DNA from: Mycolicibacterium arabiense
GTDB lineage: Bacteria > Actinomycetota > Actinomycetes > Mycobacteriales > Mycobacteriaceae
NCBI RefSeq assembly: GCF_010731815.2
Contig: NZ_AP022593.1
Coordinates: 3,038,001-3,102,000 of the forward strand
Direction of reading: 5' to 3'
DNA length: 64,000 bases
In this document: positions 41,214 through 50,705 of the stretch, piece after piece
Layout of the letters: every line of letters starts with the position of its first letter
Numbering within the stretch: position 1 is the stretch's first letter
Position numbers and translations under genes: made by a program
The notes under the pieces: generated by a model
Database searches by the model: none
The model's input: only the letters and a program-made list of their open reading frames with translations
What the model was told of the DNA's origin: nothing

Positions 41214-42578
41214 GTGAGCGAAGCCCAGCGCGACAACGTGCTCCTGGTGCACTGGCACGACCTCGGCAGGCACCTGGGCGCCTACGGTCATGCCGACGTG
41301 TCGAGCCCACGCCTGGATCGACTCGCCGCCGAGGGCATCCTGTTCACCCGCGCCCACGCCACTGCGCCGCTGTGCTCACCGTCGCGGGGATCGTTGTTCA
41401 CCGGGCGATACCCGCAGAGCAACGGGCTGATCGGGTTGGCGCACCACGGCTGGGAGTACCGGGCCGACGTCCGGACCCTGCCCGAGCTACTCTCCCAATC
41501 TGGTTGGCGCACCGCCTTGTTCGGCATGCAGCACGAGACCTCCTACCCGGCGCGGCTCGGCTTCGACACCTACGACGTCAGCAATTCGTTCTGCGAGTAC
41601 GTCGTCGACGAGGCGGTCGACTGGCTGACCGCGGCACCCGCCGAGCCGTTCCTGCTGACCACCGGGTTCTTCGAGACCCACCGGCCGTACCCCCACGAGC
41701 GGTACACGCCGGCGGACGCGAACGCCGTCACGCTGCCCGACTACCTGCCCGACACCGAGGACGTGCGGCAGGACCTCGCGGACTTCTACGGATCGATCGC
41801 GGTCGCCGACGCCGCCGTCGGCCAGATCCTGGACGCACTCGAGACCACGGGGCTGGACCAGAGCACCTGGGTGGTGTTCATGACCGACCACGGACCGGCG
41901 ATGCCGCGGGCGAAGTCGACGCTGTACGACGCGGGCACGGGCATCGCGTTCATCGTCCGTCCGCCGAAGCGGTCCGGCATCGCTCCCCTGGTGTACGACG
42001 AGATGTTCAGCGGTGTCGACCTGGTGCCGACACTGCTCGACCTCCTCGGGGTCGCCGCCCCTGACGAGGTGCAGGGCATCTCGCACGCCGCTGCGCTGCG
42101 TCGGCCCCAGCCGGAGCCTGCCCGCAGCGAGGTCTACACCACGAAGACCTATCACGACTCCTTCGACCCGATCCGCGCGATCAGGACCAAGGAGTACAGC
42201 TACATCGAGAACTACGCGCCGCGCCCGGTGCTCGACCTGCCATGGGACATCGCCGACAGCGCGCCCGGGCAGGTGGTCGGACCGCTGACCCGAGGGCCTC
42301 GGCCGGGGCGCGAACTCTACGACCTGATCGCCGACCCCGGCGAGAGCACCAACCTGCTCGACGGCGAACCGTCCGCGGAGCACGAGGCCGTCGCCGCCGA
42401 CCTCGCCCTACTACTCGACGACTGGCGGAAGAAGACGAACGACGTCATCCCGTCGGACTTCGCAGGCACCCGCATCTCCGAGCGCTACACCCACACCTAC
42501 CTCAGCATTCTCGGACGCCCGCTGCCCAGCCGATCTGCGCTGGCATCCGACCGCGGCATTCGAGACGACCGCCAATAG
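41214..42578 (+). CDS. Type I sulfatase (formylglycine-dependent)
   Basis: 454 aa from GTG 41214. The sulfatase signature is LCSPSRGSLFTGRYP, with Cys54 to be converted to formylglycine by an unlinked FGE. Metal-site residues appear in VHWHDLGRHLGAYG and VFMTDHGPAMPRAK. No signal peptide, so it is cytosolic as read. Equivalent in place and type to M. tuberculosis Rv0296c next to stf0. It should release sulfate from sulfate esters, which fits its position before Stf0, CysD and CysNC. A small dyad separates it from Stf0. Confidence 0.85.
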   Translation: MSEAQRDNVLLVHWHDLGRHLGAYGHADVSSPRLDRLAAEGILFTRAHATAPLCSPSRGSLFTGRYPQSNGLIGLAHHGWEYRADVRTLPELLSQSGWRTALFGMQHETSYPARLGFDTYDVSNSFCEYVVDEAVDWLTAAPAEPFLLTTGFFETHRPYPHERYTPADANAVTLPDYLPDTEDVRQDLADFYGSIAVADAAVGQILDALETTGLDQSTWVVFMTDHGPAMPRAKSTLYDAGTGIAFIVRPPKRSGIAPLVYDEMFSGVDLVPTLLDLLGVAAPDEVQGISHAAALRRPQPEPARSEVYTTKTYHDSFDPIRAIRTKEYSYIENYAPRPVLDLPWDIADSAPGQVVGPLTRGPRPGRELYDLIADPGESTNLLDGEPSAEHEAVAADLALLLDDWRKKTNDVIPSDFAGTRISERYTHTYLSILGRPLPSRSALASDRGIRDDRQ

Positions 42579-42590
42579 TTCTGCTCAACC

Positions 42591-42625
42591 TGATCAAAAA
42601 GCCCCTCTGGCAGCACTTTTGATCA
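42591..42625. promoter_or_regulatory. Inverted repeat between sulfatase and stf0
   Basis: TGATCAAAA (42591-42599) and TTTTGATCA (42617-42625) are perfect arms with a 17-bp spacer. The position, between sulfatase stop 42578 and stf0 start 42644, suits either an operator for the stf0-cysDNC operon or an attenuating hairpin. Confidence 0.5.
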
Positions 42626-42643
42626 CCGGTTAGGCTTCCGCGC

Positions 42644-43444
42644 ATGGCCGCCCCGACCGCATACCTGGTGCTCGCCTCGCAACGCAGCGGCAGCACGCTG
42701 CTGGTCGAGTCGTTGCGCGCGACCGGCGTCGCCGGCGAGCCGCAGGAGTTCTTCCAATACCTGCCGACCACCAGCCAGTCGCCGCAGCCCCGCGAGTGGT
42801 TCGCAGGCGTCGAGGATCAGTCCATCCTGCAGCTGCTGGATCCGCTCGACGAGGGCAAGCCGGACATCGCGCCCGCCGAGATCTGGCGGGACTACATCCG
42901 CACGGTCGGCCGCACGCCGAACGGCGTCTGGGGCGGCAAGCTCATGTGGAACCAGACGCCCCTGCTGACCGAGCGGGCGAAGGGACTGCCCGACCGGTCG
43001 GGGGACGGGCTGCTCGCCGCAATCCGCGACGTCGTCGGCAGCGACCCCGTGCTGGTGCACGTGTACCGGCCCGACGTCGTCTCCCAGGCCGTGTCGTTCT
43101 GGCGAGCGGTGCAGACGCGGGTGTGGCGCGGACGGCCCGATCCGGTCCGCGACGCCCGCGCCGAGTACCACGCGGGTGCCATCGCCCACGTCGTCGGGAT
43201 GCTGCAGGCCCAGGAGGCCGGCTGGCGCGCCTGGTTCGCCGAGGAGGGAATAAACCCGATCGACGTGTCGTATCCGGTGTTGTGGCGAAACCTCACCGAG
43301 GTGGTCGGCACCGTGCTCGAGGCGCTCGGTCTCGATCCACGGCTGGCGCCCGCGCCGGTGCTGGAACGTCAGGCCGATCACCGGTCCGACGAGTGGGTCG
43401 AGCGCTACCGCGCCGATGCGGAACGGGAAGGCTATCCGGTATGA
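42644..43444 (+). CDS. stf0: Trehalose 2-sulfotransferase Stf0
   Basis: 266 aa, the same length class as M. tuberculosis Stf0 (Rv0295c), and near-identical to it in memory over most of its length. The PAPS 5'-phosphosulfate loop is [22 protein letters not shown] and WGGKLMWNQ line the trehalose site; [18 protein letters not shown] completes the PAPS site. It makes trehalose-2-sulfate, first step of sulfolipid-type glycolipids where present. The stop overlaps cysD (ATGA), so PAPS supply and use are co-expressed. No sulfolipid acyl genes are seen in this window. Confidence 0.93.
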   Translation: MAAPTAYLVLASQRSGSTLLVESLRATGVAGEPQEFFQYLPTTSQSPQPREWFAGVEDQSILQLLDPLDEGKPDIAPAEIWRDYIRTVGRTPNGVWGGKLMWNQTPLLTERAKGLPDRSGDGLLAAIRDVVGSDPVLVHVYRPDVVSQAVSFWRAVQTRVWRGRPDPVRDARAEYHAGAIAHVVGMLQAQEAGWRAWFAEEGINPIDVSYPVLWRNLTEVVGTVLEALGLDPRLAPAPVLERQADHRSDEWVERYRADAEREGYPV

Positions 43445-44358
43445 CGACACCGACCGTGGACACGCACGTCGACGAGCTGCGCGTGCTCGAAGCCGAGGCC
43501 GTGCACATCATCCGCGAGGTCGTGGCCGAACTGCAGCGACCAGTGCTGCTGTTCTCCGCGGGCAAGGACTCCATCGTTCTGCTGCGACTGGCGGAGAAGG
43601 CATTTCGACCATCACCGCTGCCGTTCCCGGTGCTGCACGTCGACACCGGCCACAACTTTCCCGAGGTCATCGAGTTCCGCGACCGCAGGCTGAACGAGCA
43701 CGGGCACAAGCTGATCGTCGGTTCGGTGCAGGAGACCATCGACAGCGGACGCGTGCCCGATCCTGGGCCAGGTGCGTCACGCAACCGGCAGCAGACCCGG
43801 ACTCTGCTCGATGCTTTGGAGGCGGGCGGTTTCGACGCCGCGTTCGGCGGTGCGCGACGCGACGAGGAACGCGCCCGCGCCAAGGAGCGCATCCTGAGTT
43901 TCCGCGACGAGTTCGGGCAGTGGGACCCCAGGGCGCAGCGTCCGGAGCCGTGGTCGCTGTACAACGGCCGGATCCGCAAGGGGGAACAGGTCCGCGTGTT
44001 CCCGCTGAGCAATTGGACCGAGCTGGACATCTGGCGCTACATCGAGCTGGAGGGCCTGGAACTCCCGTCGATCTACTTCGCCCACGAACGCGAGGTCGTC
44101 GAGCGCGACGGCATCTTGCTCGCGGTGTCGGAGTACGTGCAGCCCAGGGACGGGGAGACCGCCGCGGTCGAGTGGGTGCGCTACCGCACGGTGGGTGACC
44201 TGACGATCACCGGCGCAGTGCGCTCGAAGGCGACCGAGATCGCCGGTGTCATCGAGGAGATCTCGGCGGCGACGGTGTCCGAGCGAGGCGAGACCCGTGC
44301 CGACGACCGGACTTCGGTGGCGGCGATGGAGGATCGAAAGCGCGAGGGGTATTTCTGA
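43441..44358 (+). CDS. cysD: ATP sulfurylase subunit CysD
   Basis: 305 aa. The N-type pyrophosphatase loop [15 protein letters not shown] and downstream [50 protein letters not shown] and [15 protein letters not shown] are diagnostic of CysD. It forms APS from ATP and sulfate together with the GTPase CysN half of the next gene. Overlaps stf0 by 4 nt and cysNC by 1 nt. Confidence 0.96.
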   Translation: MTTPTVDTHVDELRVLEAEAVHIIREVVAELQRPVLLFSAGKDSIVLLRLAEKAFRPSPLPFPVLHVDTGHNFPEVIEFRDRRLNEHGHKLIVGSVQETIDSGRVPDPGPGASRNRQQTRTLLDALEAGGFDAAFGGARRDEERARAKERILSFRDEFGQWDPRAQRPEPWSLYNGRIRKGEQVRVFPLSNWTELDIWRYIELEGLELPSIYFAHEREVVERDGILLAVSEYVQPRDGETAAVEWVRYRTVGDLTITGAVRSKATEIAGVIEEISAATVSERGETRADDRTSVAAMEDRKREGYF

Positions 44359-46247
44359 TGAGCGCTAGGCAGCTGCTGCGCATCACCACGGCGGGGTCGG
44401 TCGACGACGGCAAGAGCACGCTGATCGGCAGGCTCATGCACGACACGGACAGCCTGCCGCTGGATCACCTCGACGCCGTGACCGACGAAGCGGGTGTGGC
44501 CGACCTGGCAGCGCTGTCGGACGGACTGCGTGCCGAGCGTGAGCAGGGCATCACGATCGACGTGGCGTACCGGTTCTTCTCGACCGAGCGCCGCAGCTAC
44601 ATCCTCGCCGACACCCCCGGCCACGAGCGGTACACGCGCAACATGTTCACCGGGGCGTCGAATGCCCACGCCGCGATCCTGCTCGTCGACGCCAGGGCAG
44701 GCGTGCTGCGGCAGACCCGCAGGCATGCCCGGATCGCAAAGCTGTTGGGCATCAAGCACTTCGTTGCCGCGGTGAACAAGATCGACCTGGTGGACTTCGA
44801 CCAGAACCGCTTCGACGAGGTGCGCGCGGAGCTTCAGCAGGTGGCCGACCGGCTGGGCTTCTCGGTGTCGAACGCGGACCTGGCCGTCATCCCCATCGCC
44901 GCCAAGCACGGCGACAACGTCGTGCACCGCTCGGATCAGACCCCGTGGTACGACGGTCCGACGCTGCTCGAGTATCTCGAGGGCATCGAACTGTCTGCGC
45001 CACAACCGGAGCCGACGAAGCTGCGACTGCCCGTGCAGTGGGTGTCGCGGCCGACCGCCGAGCAGCGCCGCCGCTACACCGGCCGGATCTCGGCGGGAAC
45101 GCTGCGCGTCGGTGACCCGGTGCTCTCGCTGCCTGCCGGGACGCGATCCACGGTGACGGCGCTCGACACCCTCGACGACGCCAGGACGACGGGCGTTGCA
45201 CCGCTGTCGGTGTCGATCGAACTCGCCGACGACATCGACGTGGGCCGCGGCGACGTGTTCGTCAGCGGCGCCCCGGAAGCAGATGCCGCGGTTCACCCGG
45301 TGCTGGCCCGCGAATTGTTCGCCACCATCTGCTGGTTCGCCGACACCCCGCTGCGGGCGGGCGACCGGCTGGCGCTCAAGCAGGGCGCACGCACCGTTCG
45401 GGCCACCGTCCAGGAGCTGCACACCCGGCTCGACCCGGAGACGCTCGACGATCTCGACGGTCCGGTCGAGTTGGGTCTCAACGACATCGGCGCGGTCACG
45501 CTGCGCACCAGTTCCGTGGTCGTCGCCGACCCGTACGCCGACAACAGGGACAGCGGCGCGTTCATCCTGATCGACGAGACGTCCAACGACACCGTCGGCG
45601 CGGGCACCGTCACCGAGGCGCGCGAGATCAAGCCCGGCGAGCAGACCCGCAACGACATCCGTTGGCACCCGTCCTCGTTGGATCGGGGCTACCGGTGGCA
45701 GAAGACGGGTCAGCGCGGGGCGACCATCTGGTTCACCGGACTTCCCGCGTCGGGCAAGTCCACCCTCGCCGTCGCGGTGGAGCGGGCACTGGTCGAGTCC
45801 GGTGACGTCGCCTACCTGCTCGACGGCGACAACATCCGGCACGGGCTGTCCGACGACCTCGGCTTCTCCGCGGGCGACCGGGCCGAGAACATCAGGCGCG
45901 TCGGGCATCTCACCCGACTGCTCGCCGACGCGGGCGTGGTCGCTCTGGCGTCGCTGGTGTCGCCTCTGAACTCGGATCGCGAGATCGCCAGGACGCTCAA
46001 CGAGGCCGCGAAGCTGCCGTTCATCGAAGTGCACGTCGCGACGTCTTTGGCCGAGTGTGAGAAGCGGGACCCCAAGGGCCTGTACGCGCGGGCGCGAGCG
46101 GGCGAGCTGAAGGGGCTGACGGGCGTCGACGCGCCCTACGAGTCGCCGGAGAACCCCGACCTGGTGGTGGATACGACGGGCGCAGACATCGACGCGCTGG
46201 TCGCCCAGGTGCTCGACGCGCTGCACGCCGCCAGGGACGGCAGCTAG
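44358..46247 (+). CDS. cysNC: Bifunctional CysN GTPase / CysC APS kinase
   Basis: 629 aa from ATG 44358 (TGATG overlap). CysN half: G1 GSVDDGKSTLIGRL, G3 DTPGHERYTRNM, G4 NKIDLVDF; EF-Tu-like domains 2 and 3 follow to about residue 430. CysC half from about 440: FTGLPASGKSTLAVAVERAL, DGDNIRHGLSDDLGFS, GVDAPYESPENPD. The fusion yields APS and then PAPS in one polypeptide, as in M. tuberculosis. With CysD and Stf0 it forms a complete path from sulfate to sulfated trehalose. Confidence 0.96.
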   Translation: MSARQLLRITTAGSVDDGKSTLIGRLMHDTDSLPLDHLDAVTDEAGVADLAALSDGLRAEREQGITIDVAYRFFSTERRSYILADTPGHERYTRNMFTGASNAHAAILLVDARAGVLRQTRRHARIAKLLGIKHFVAAVNKIDLVDFDQNRFDEVRAELQQVADRLGFSVSNADLAVIPIAAKHGDNVVHRSDQTPWYDGPTLLEYLEGIELSAPQPEPTKLRLPVQWVSRPTAEQRRRYTGRISAGTLRVGDPVLSLPAGTRSTVTALDTLDDARTTGVAPLSVSIELADDIDVGRGDVFVSGAPEADAAVHPVLARELFATICWFADTPLRAGDRLALKQGARTVRATVQELHTRLDPETLDDLDGPVELGLNDIGAVTLRTSSVVVADPYADNRDSGAFILIDETSNDTVGAGTVTEAREIKPGEQTRNDIRWHPSSLDRGYRWQKTGQRGATIWFTGLPASGKSTLAVAVERALVESGDVAYLLDGDNIRHGLSDDLGFSAGDRAENIRRVGHLTRLLADAGVVALASLVSPLNSDREIARTLNEAAKLPFIEVHVATSLAECEKRDPKGLYARARAGELKGLTGVDAPYESPENPDLVVDTTGADIDALVAQVLDALHAARDGS

Positions 46248-46257
46248 CTCACGCGGC

Positions 46258-47022
46258 TCAGCTCACCTGGGCCACCACGAACACCCGCCGGAACGGGAAG
46301 AACGTCGTGCCGTCGGCGCGCATCGGATACGCCCGGGCCAGCACCGGGATGATGGCCTGCCGGTACTGCTGCCACGCTTCGTCGGACAGCCTGCTTCTGA
46401 CCTGGGTGAGCGCGGTTCCGGTGATCCAGTCCAACACCGGTGTCGCGCCTGACAACTGGTGCACGTAGGTGGTCTCCCACGCGTCGACCCGACAACCGGC
46501 GTCGGCGAGCAGGCCGGCGTAGTCGGTGGGCGTGCCGACGACGTCGGCCTCCCGCCACGGCATGTCCGCCAGTGCGTCGGCGAAGTCGGCGCTCTTGGCG
46601 ACGTCGCGCACGGCCTGGTGTGACGGGGCATCGAAGTTGCCCGGCACCTGCATCGCGATCCACGACCCCGAGGGGAGTTCGCCCGCCCAGCGCACCATCA
46701 GGTCGGCGTGCCCGGGCACCCACTGCAGCGCCGCATTCGACACGACGACGTCGGTGTCGGGCCGCGGCGCCCACTCGGCGATGCCGCCCAGGGTCGCGTC
46801 GAGCCCGCGCTCACGGGCAGCGGCGACCATCTCCGGCGAGCTGTCGACGGCCTCGACCACCGCGCCGGGCCACCGCTCGGCCAGCGTGACGGTCAGATTG
46901 CCTGGCCCGCAACCCAAGTCGACCACACGGCGCGGGTTCTGCGCTCCGACCCGCGACAGCAGGTCGAAGAACGGCCGGCCGCGATGGTCGGCGAAGGCTA
47001 GGTAGACGTCCGGGTTCCACAC
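46258..47022 (-). CDS. tam: Trans-aconitate 2-methyltransferase
   Basis: 254 aa SAM-dependent class I methyltransferase. Motif I is [19 protein letters not shown]; then [16 protein letters not shown] and [20 protein letters not shown] follow. [22 protein letters not shown] is the Tam N-terminus. It methylates trans-aconitate, an inhibitor of aconitase. Synteny with Rv0294, between stf0 and the ESX-3 region, supports the identity. Converges on cysNC. Confidence 0.88.
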   Translation of the reverse strand: MWNPDVYLAFADHRGRPFFDLLSRVGAQNPRRVVDLGCGPGNLTVTLAERWPGAVVEAVDSSPEMVAAARERGLDATLGGIAEWAPRPDTDVVVSNAALQWVPGHADLMVRWAGELPSGSWIAMQVPGNFDAPSHQAVRDVAKSADFADALADMPWREADVVGTPTDYAGLLADAGCRVDAWETTYVHQLSGATPVLDWITGTALTQVRSRLSDEAWQQYRQAIIPVLARAYPMRADGTTFFPFRRVFVVAQVS

Positions 47023-47058
47023 GCGATCATCATCCTCCTGGGCTCATCTTGGGCCGGC

Positions 47059-48501
47059 TCATCCGCCGATGCGTTGCGAGTCGTAGATGCGCATCTGGCC
47101 GCCGTCCGAGCTGATCTCGAACGACCTGCGTTCCGTGTCGGTTCCGCCACCGGCCAGCGTGTAGGACACCCGGGCGGTCACGCTGGTGTCCGAGCTGAGG
47201 CTGACGTCGGAGATCGCCACGGACCGGATGCCCGACCAGAAGTCGCGGTAGTCCCGCAGATTCGTGGTGGCCTGATAGTTCGGATCCAGCCGCGTCCACG
47301 CCTCGTCGGCGTTCGCGGGCAGCAGCGCGTAGTAGTCGATCACGAAGTCGCGCATGCCCTCGAAGCCCGCGTCGCCCGTCGTCGAGGACGTGGTGGGTGC
47401 CGTACTCGTCGGCGTGAGACGCGGTGTCGCCGTGGTGTCCTGGCCCCACGGGTCGAGGGTGACGACCACGAACGCAACGGCGGCGAGCAGGAGCACGGCG
47501 AGCACGGTCACCGCCGCGGGCAGTCGCGACGTCGACTTCGGTGCCGCGGGTCGCGGTGGCGATGACGTGGGTGGCGCAGCGGCGGGCGGCGGCGTCGGGA
47601 GCATGGCGGTCGAGCCCCGGCGCACCGGTCCGGCATGCACGGGCGGAGGCGGCGGATGACCGGGAGCGGGTGGCGCGGACAGTGCCCGGACGAAGGCCTC
47701 GCACGAGCGGAACCGGTCGGCGGGGTCCTTCGCCATACCGGCGGCCAGGACGTGATCGAGTGCCGCGAGGTCCGGCCTGCGCTCGGCGAGTGACGGCGGT
47801 GGAGCGGTGAGGTGGCTGCTGATGACCACTGCCGGGTTGGAGTGGTCGAAGGGCACGGTGCCGGTCAACAGATGGTAAGTGGTTGCGGCCAGGCCATATT
47901 GGTCGGCCCGGCCGTCGACCGATGCGTCCGTCAACTGCTCGGGGGCCACGTAGTTGACGGTGCCGATCGCCATGTTGGTCTGCGTCAGGCGCGACACCTC
48001 GGTGAGGCTGCGAGCGATGCCGAAGTCCGCTAGCAGGATTCGTCGCCGCCCACGCTCGGGCCGGGTCAGCAGGATGTTCGCGGGTTTGACGTCGCGGTGC
48101 AGCATCGCGTTGGCATGGGCGTAGTCCAGGGCATCGGCGACGGCGCCGACGATCTCGAGGACCTCGGGCAGCGGCATGCCGTACGGGTGGTAGTGCTCGA
48201 GCAGGCGGGCGGCGTCGGTGCCGTCGATGAAGTCCATCGATATCCACAGTTGCTCGTCGAACTCACCACGATCGTGGACGCCGACGATGTGGGGGTGATA
48301 GAGCTTGGCCGCGAGGTCGGCCTCACGGCTGAACCGCTCACGGAACACCGCGTCGGCCGACAGTGCCCGTGGCAGCACCTTGAGCGCCTCTTGCCGCGGG
48401 AGCCGCGGATGTTGGGCGAGGTACACCTCGCCCATCCCCCCGGACCCGAGTTGCCGGAGGATCCGGAACCCCGCGAAGTCCGTACCGCTGGTCAACGGCA
48501 T
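47059..48501 (-). CDS. Receptor-type serine/threonine protein kinase
   Basis: 480 aa. Kinase domain about residues 12-275: Gly loop [12 protein letters not shown], Lys41 in EALKVL, catalytic loop [11 protein letters not shown] (Asp137), DFG at 159-161, APEQ. A Pro/Ala linker, one membrane helix (about 327-348) and an outer domain of about 130 residues with [22 protein letters not shown] follow, a pattern like the NTF2-ish ligand domains of other Pkn proteins. The kinase should be active. It sits between tam and the ESX-3 flank, a position without kinase in M. tuberculosis as I recall, and may have arrived separately. Confidence 0.9.
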   Translation of the reverse strand: MPLTSGTDFAGFRILRQLGSGGMGEVYLAQHPRLPRQEALKVLPRALSADAVFRERFSREADLAAKLYHPHIVGVHDRGEFDEQLWISMDFIDGTDAARLLEHYHPYGMPLPEVLEIVGAVADALDYAHANAMLHRDVKPANILLTRPERGRRRILLADFGIARSLTEVSRLTQTNMAIGTVNYVAPEQLTDASVDGRADQYGLAATTYHLLTGTVPFDHSNPAVVISSHLTAPPPSLAERRPDLAALDHVLAAGMAKDPADRFRSCEAFVRALSAPPAPGHPPPPPVHAGPVRRGSTAMLPTPPPAAAPPTSSPPRPAAPKSTSRLPAAVTVLAVLLLAAVAFVVVTLDPWGQDTTATPRLTPTSTAPTTSSTTGDAGFEGMRDFVIDYYALLPANADEAWTRLDPNYQATTNLRDYRDFWSGIRSVAISDVSLSSDTSVTARVSYTLAGGGTDTERRSFEISSDGGQMRIYDSQRIGG

Positions 48502-48583
48502 CAGGTGATCCTACCGATCGCCTGCCGCGGCTCTCCGCGCCCGACGGTTGCCCGCCCCCACGGGCCTGCGATCATCACAGGCC

Positions 48584-49463
48584 ATGGAGGAATCGGAGGC
48601 CGTCCGTCAGACCTGGGAGGCCCTTGGGCTGCCCGGCATCGTCGACGTCCACACCCACTTCATGCCCAAGCAGGTCATGGACAAGGTGTGGCAGTACTTC
48701 GACGCCGCCGGTCCGCTGGTCGGGCGGCCGTGGCCGATCACCTACCGCAGCAACGAGGCGGAACGACTCGAGGCGCTGCGCTCGTTCGGCGTCAGGGCCT
48801 TCACCTCGCTGGTCTACCCGCACAAGCCGGAGATGGCGGCGTGGCTGAACCAGTGGGCGGCAGACTTCGCCGATCGAACCCCCCGATTGCCTCGCCACGG
48901 CGACGCTCTACCCCGAACCGGGCGTCGCCCACTACGTCACCGAGGCGATCGAGCGCGGTACCCGGGTGTTCAAGGCCCACGTCCAGGTCGGCCGGTACGA
49001 CCCCACCGATCCCCTGCTGGACGGGGCGTGGGGCGTCATCGAGGACGCAGGGGTGCCCGTGGTGATCCATTGCGGCTCCGGTCCGCAGCCGGGTGAACAC
49101 ACCGGCCCCGGGCCGATTCGGACGCTGCTGACCGCGCACCCGCGGCTGCGCCTGATCATCGCCCACCTCGGCATGCCCGAGTACGCCGAGTTCCTCGACG
49201 TCTGCGAGCGGCACGACGGCGTCCACCTCGACACGACGATGGCGTTCACGCCGTTCTCCGAGGAGACGATGCCGATCCCCGCCGACGCGTACCCACGGCT
49301 GCGCAACGTCGGCGACCGCATCCTGTTCGGCAGCGACTTCCCGAACATCCCCTACCGCTACGTCGACGCCGTCCGATCGGTCACTCGACTGGACGGCTTC
49401 GACGTCGACTGGCGGCGAGGTGTCCTGCACGACAACGCCGTGCGACTGTTCGGTTTGAACTAG
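48584..49463 (+). pseudogene. Amidohydrolase (ACMSD-like) with one-base frameshift
   Basis: The first part from ATG 48584 reads GIVDVHTHFMPKQVMDKVW with the amidohydrolase HxH metal motif, up to about residue 100. The frame then breaks in a run of six C at 48879-48884. Removing one C restores RTPDCLATATLYPEPG and joins the second part, which continues HCGSG, IAHLGMPEY and ILFGSDFPNIPYR to a normal end at 49463. Either a natural pseudogene, a phase-variable homopolymer, or a sequencing error. The intact protein would be about 292 aa and a metal-dependent decarboxylase or hydrolase of the amidohydrolase superfamily. Confidence 0.8.
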
Positions 49464-49485
49464 CCCACACGGGCTAACATCGCGT

Positions 49486-50694
49486 GTGGTCGATTCCCCG
49501 CCCAGCGATGCCGCTCCGGTCGACCCGCCAATCCCGTTCCCGGACGTCCCCGGCGCCGACGCGACCAAGGGCGGGCTCCCCCGGCGGGAGGACCTGACCT
49601 GGGAGCAGAAGCTGATCGTCGACTCGTCTGCGATCGCGGACCTCGGTCTGCGCACCACGCTCGCCTCGGTGATCGGCGCCGCGATGCTGCCCCGCATGGC
49701 AATGGCGGCGCTGCGTCCGGCGCAGGTGCGCGCCGAGCGGGACGCCCTGGAGTTCTATGCCGAGATGGCCGCGGCCAGGGATCCGGCGAAGGCCTTCCCC
49801 GCACCGGTCGAACTCCCCCGCGTCTCGACGCGTCCGGCGAACCCCGTCGCCGAGTGGATGGCACACGGGCGGGTGGAGAACATCCGGTTCACGAGCAGCT
49901 TCGAGGCGGTCAATCCCGCCATGCGCGACCACCGTCGAAGCTATCTGCGCAACAACGTCGTCCACGCCCAGCACTGGCGCCACGACGACGGGCCACACCC
50001 CACACTGTGCGTCATCCACGGATTCATGGGTTCGGCGTATCTGTTCAACGGCCTGTTCTTCTCCCTGCCGTGGTTCTACCGGGCCGGGTACGACGTCCTG
50101 CTCTACACGTTGCCCTTCCACGGCCGCCGCGCCGAGAAGGGTTCGCCCTACAGCGGCTACGGCTATTTCGCCGACGGCCTCGCCGGATTCGCCGAGGCGA
50201 TGGCGCAGGCGGTGTACGACTTCCGCTCGGTGCTCGACTATCTGGAGTACACGGGGGTGGATCGGATCGCCCTGACCGGAATGTCGCTGGGCGGCTACAC
50301 CTCTGCGTTGATCGCGGGCGTCGACGACCGCCTGCAGGCCGTCATACCGAACGTGCCGGTGGTGACACCCGACGCGGCGTTCGACGACTGGTTCCCTGCG
50401 AGCGTCCTGGTCAAGCTGGGCAATCGTCTATCCCGCACCGACAAGGACCTGATGGCCGCGGCGTCGGCATTCCACTCACCGCTGAGCTATCAGCCGCTGG
50501 TGCCGAAGGACCGCAGGCTCATCATCACCGGCCTCGGCGATCGACTGGCTCCGCCGGAACAGGCCGAGATGCTCTGGGAACACTGGGATCGCTGCGCCTT
50601 CCACTGGTTTCCCGGCAATCACATCGTGCACGTGAGCCAACCGGACTACCTGCGCCGGATGACCCGGTTCATGAAGGACGTCATGTTCGTCTGA
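49486..50694 (+). CDS. Alpha/beta-hydrolase-fold protein (Rv0293c-like)
   Basis: 402 aa from GTG 49486. After a Pro-rich leader and about 120 residues of unknown fold, an alpha/beta hydrolase core is visible: oxyanion-region CVIHGFMGSAY, nucleophile elbow ALTGMSLGGYTSAL (Ser in GMSLGG), and acid/His segments IITGLGDRLAPP and PGNHIVHVSQPDYL. Soluble as read. It lies between the amidohydrolase remnant and eccE3 in the position of Rv0293c. Substrate unknown; no evidence of direct ESX-3 involvement. Confidence 0.8.
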   Translation: MVDSPPSDAAPVDPPIPFPDVPGADATKGGLPRREDLTWEQKLIVDSSAIADLGLRTTLASVIGAAMLPRMAMAALRPAQVRAERDALEFYAEMAAARDPAKAFPAPVELPRVSTRPANPVAEWMAHGRVENIRFTSSFEAVNPAMRDHRRSYLRNNVVHAQHWRHDDGPHPTLCVIHGFMGSAYLFNGLFFSLPWFYRAGYDVLLYTLPFHGRRAEKGSPYSGYGYFADGLAGFAEAMAQAVYDFRSVLDYLEYTGVDRIALTGMSLGGYTSALIAGVDDRLQAVIPNVPVVTPDAAFDDWFPASVLVKLGNRLSRTDKDLMAAASAFHSPLSYQPLVPKDRRLIITGLGDRLAPPEQAEMLWEHWDRCAFHWFPGNHIVHVSQPDYLRRMTRFMKDVMFV

Positions 50695-50705
50695 CGCCAC
50701 GACCG

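Noticed and set aside
44181..46226. 681-codon open frame antisense to cysNC
   Set aside because: Shadow of a strongly conserved GTPase/kinase gene; His/Arg/Gly-rich composition and no domain.
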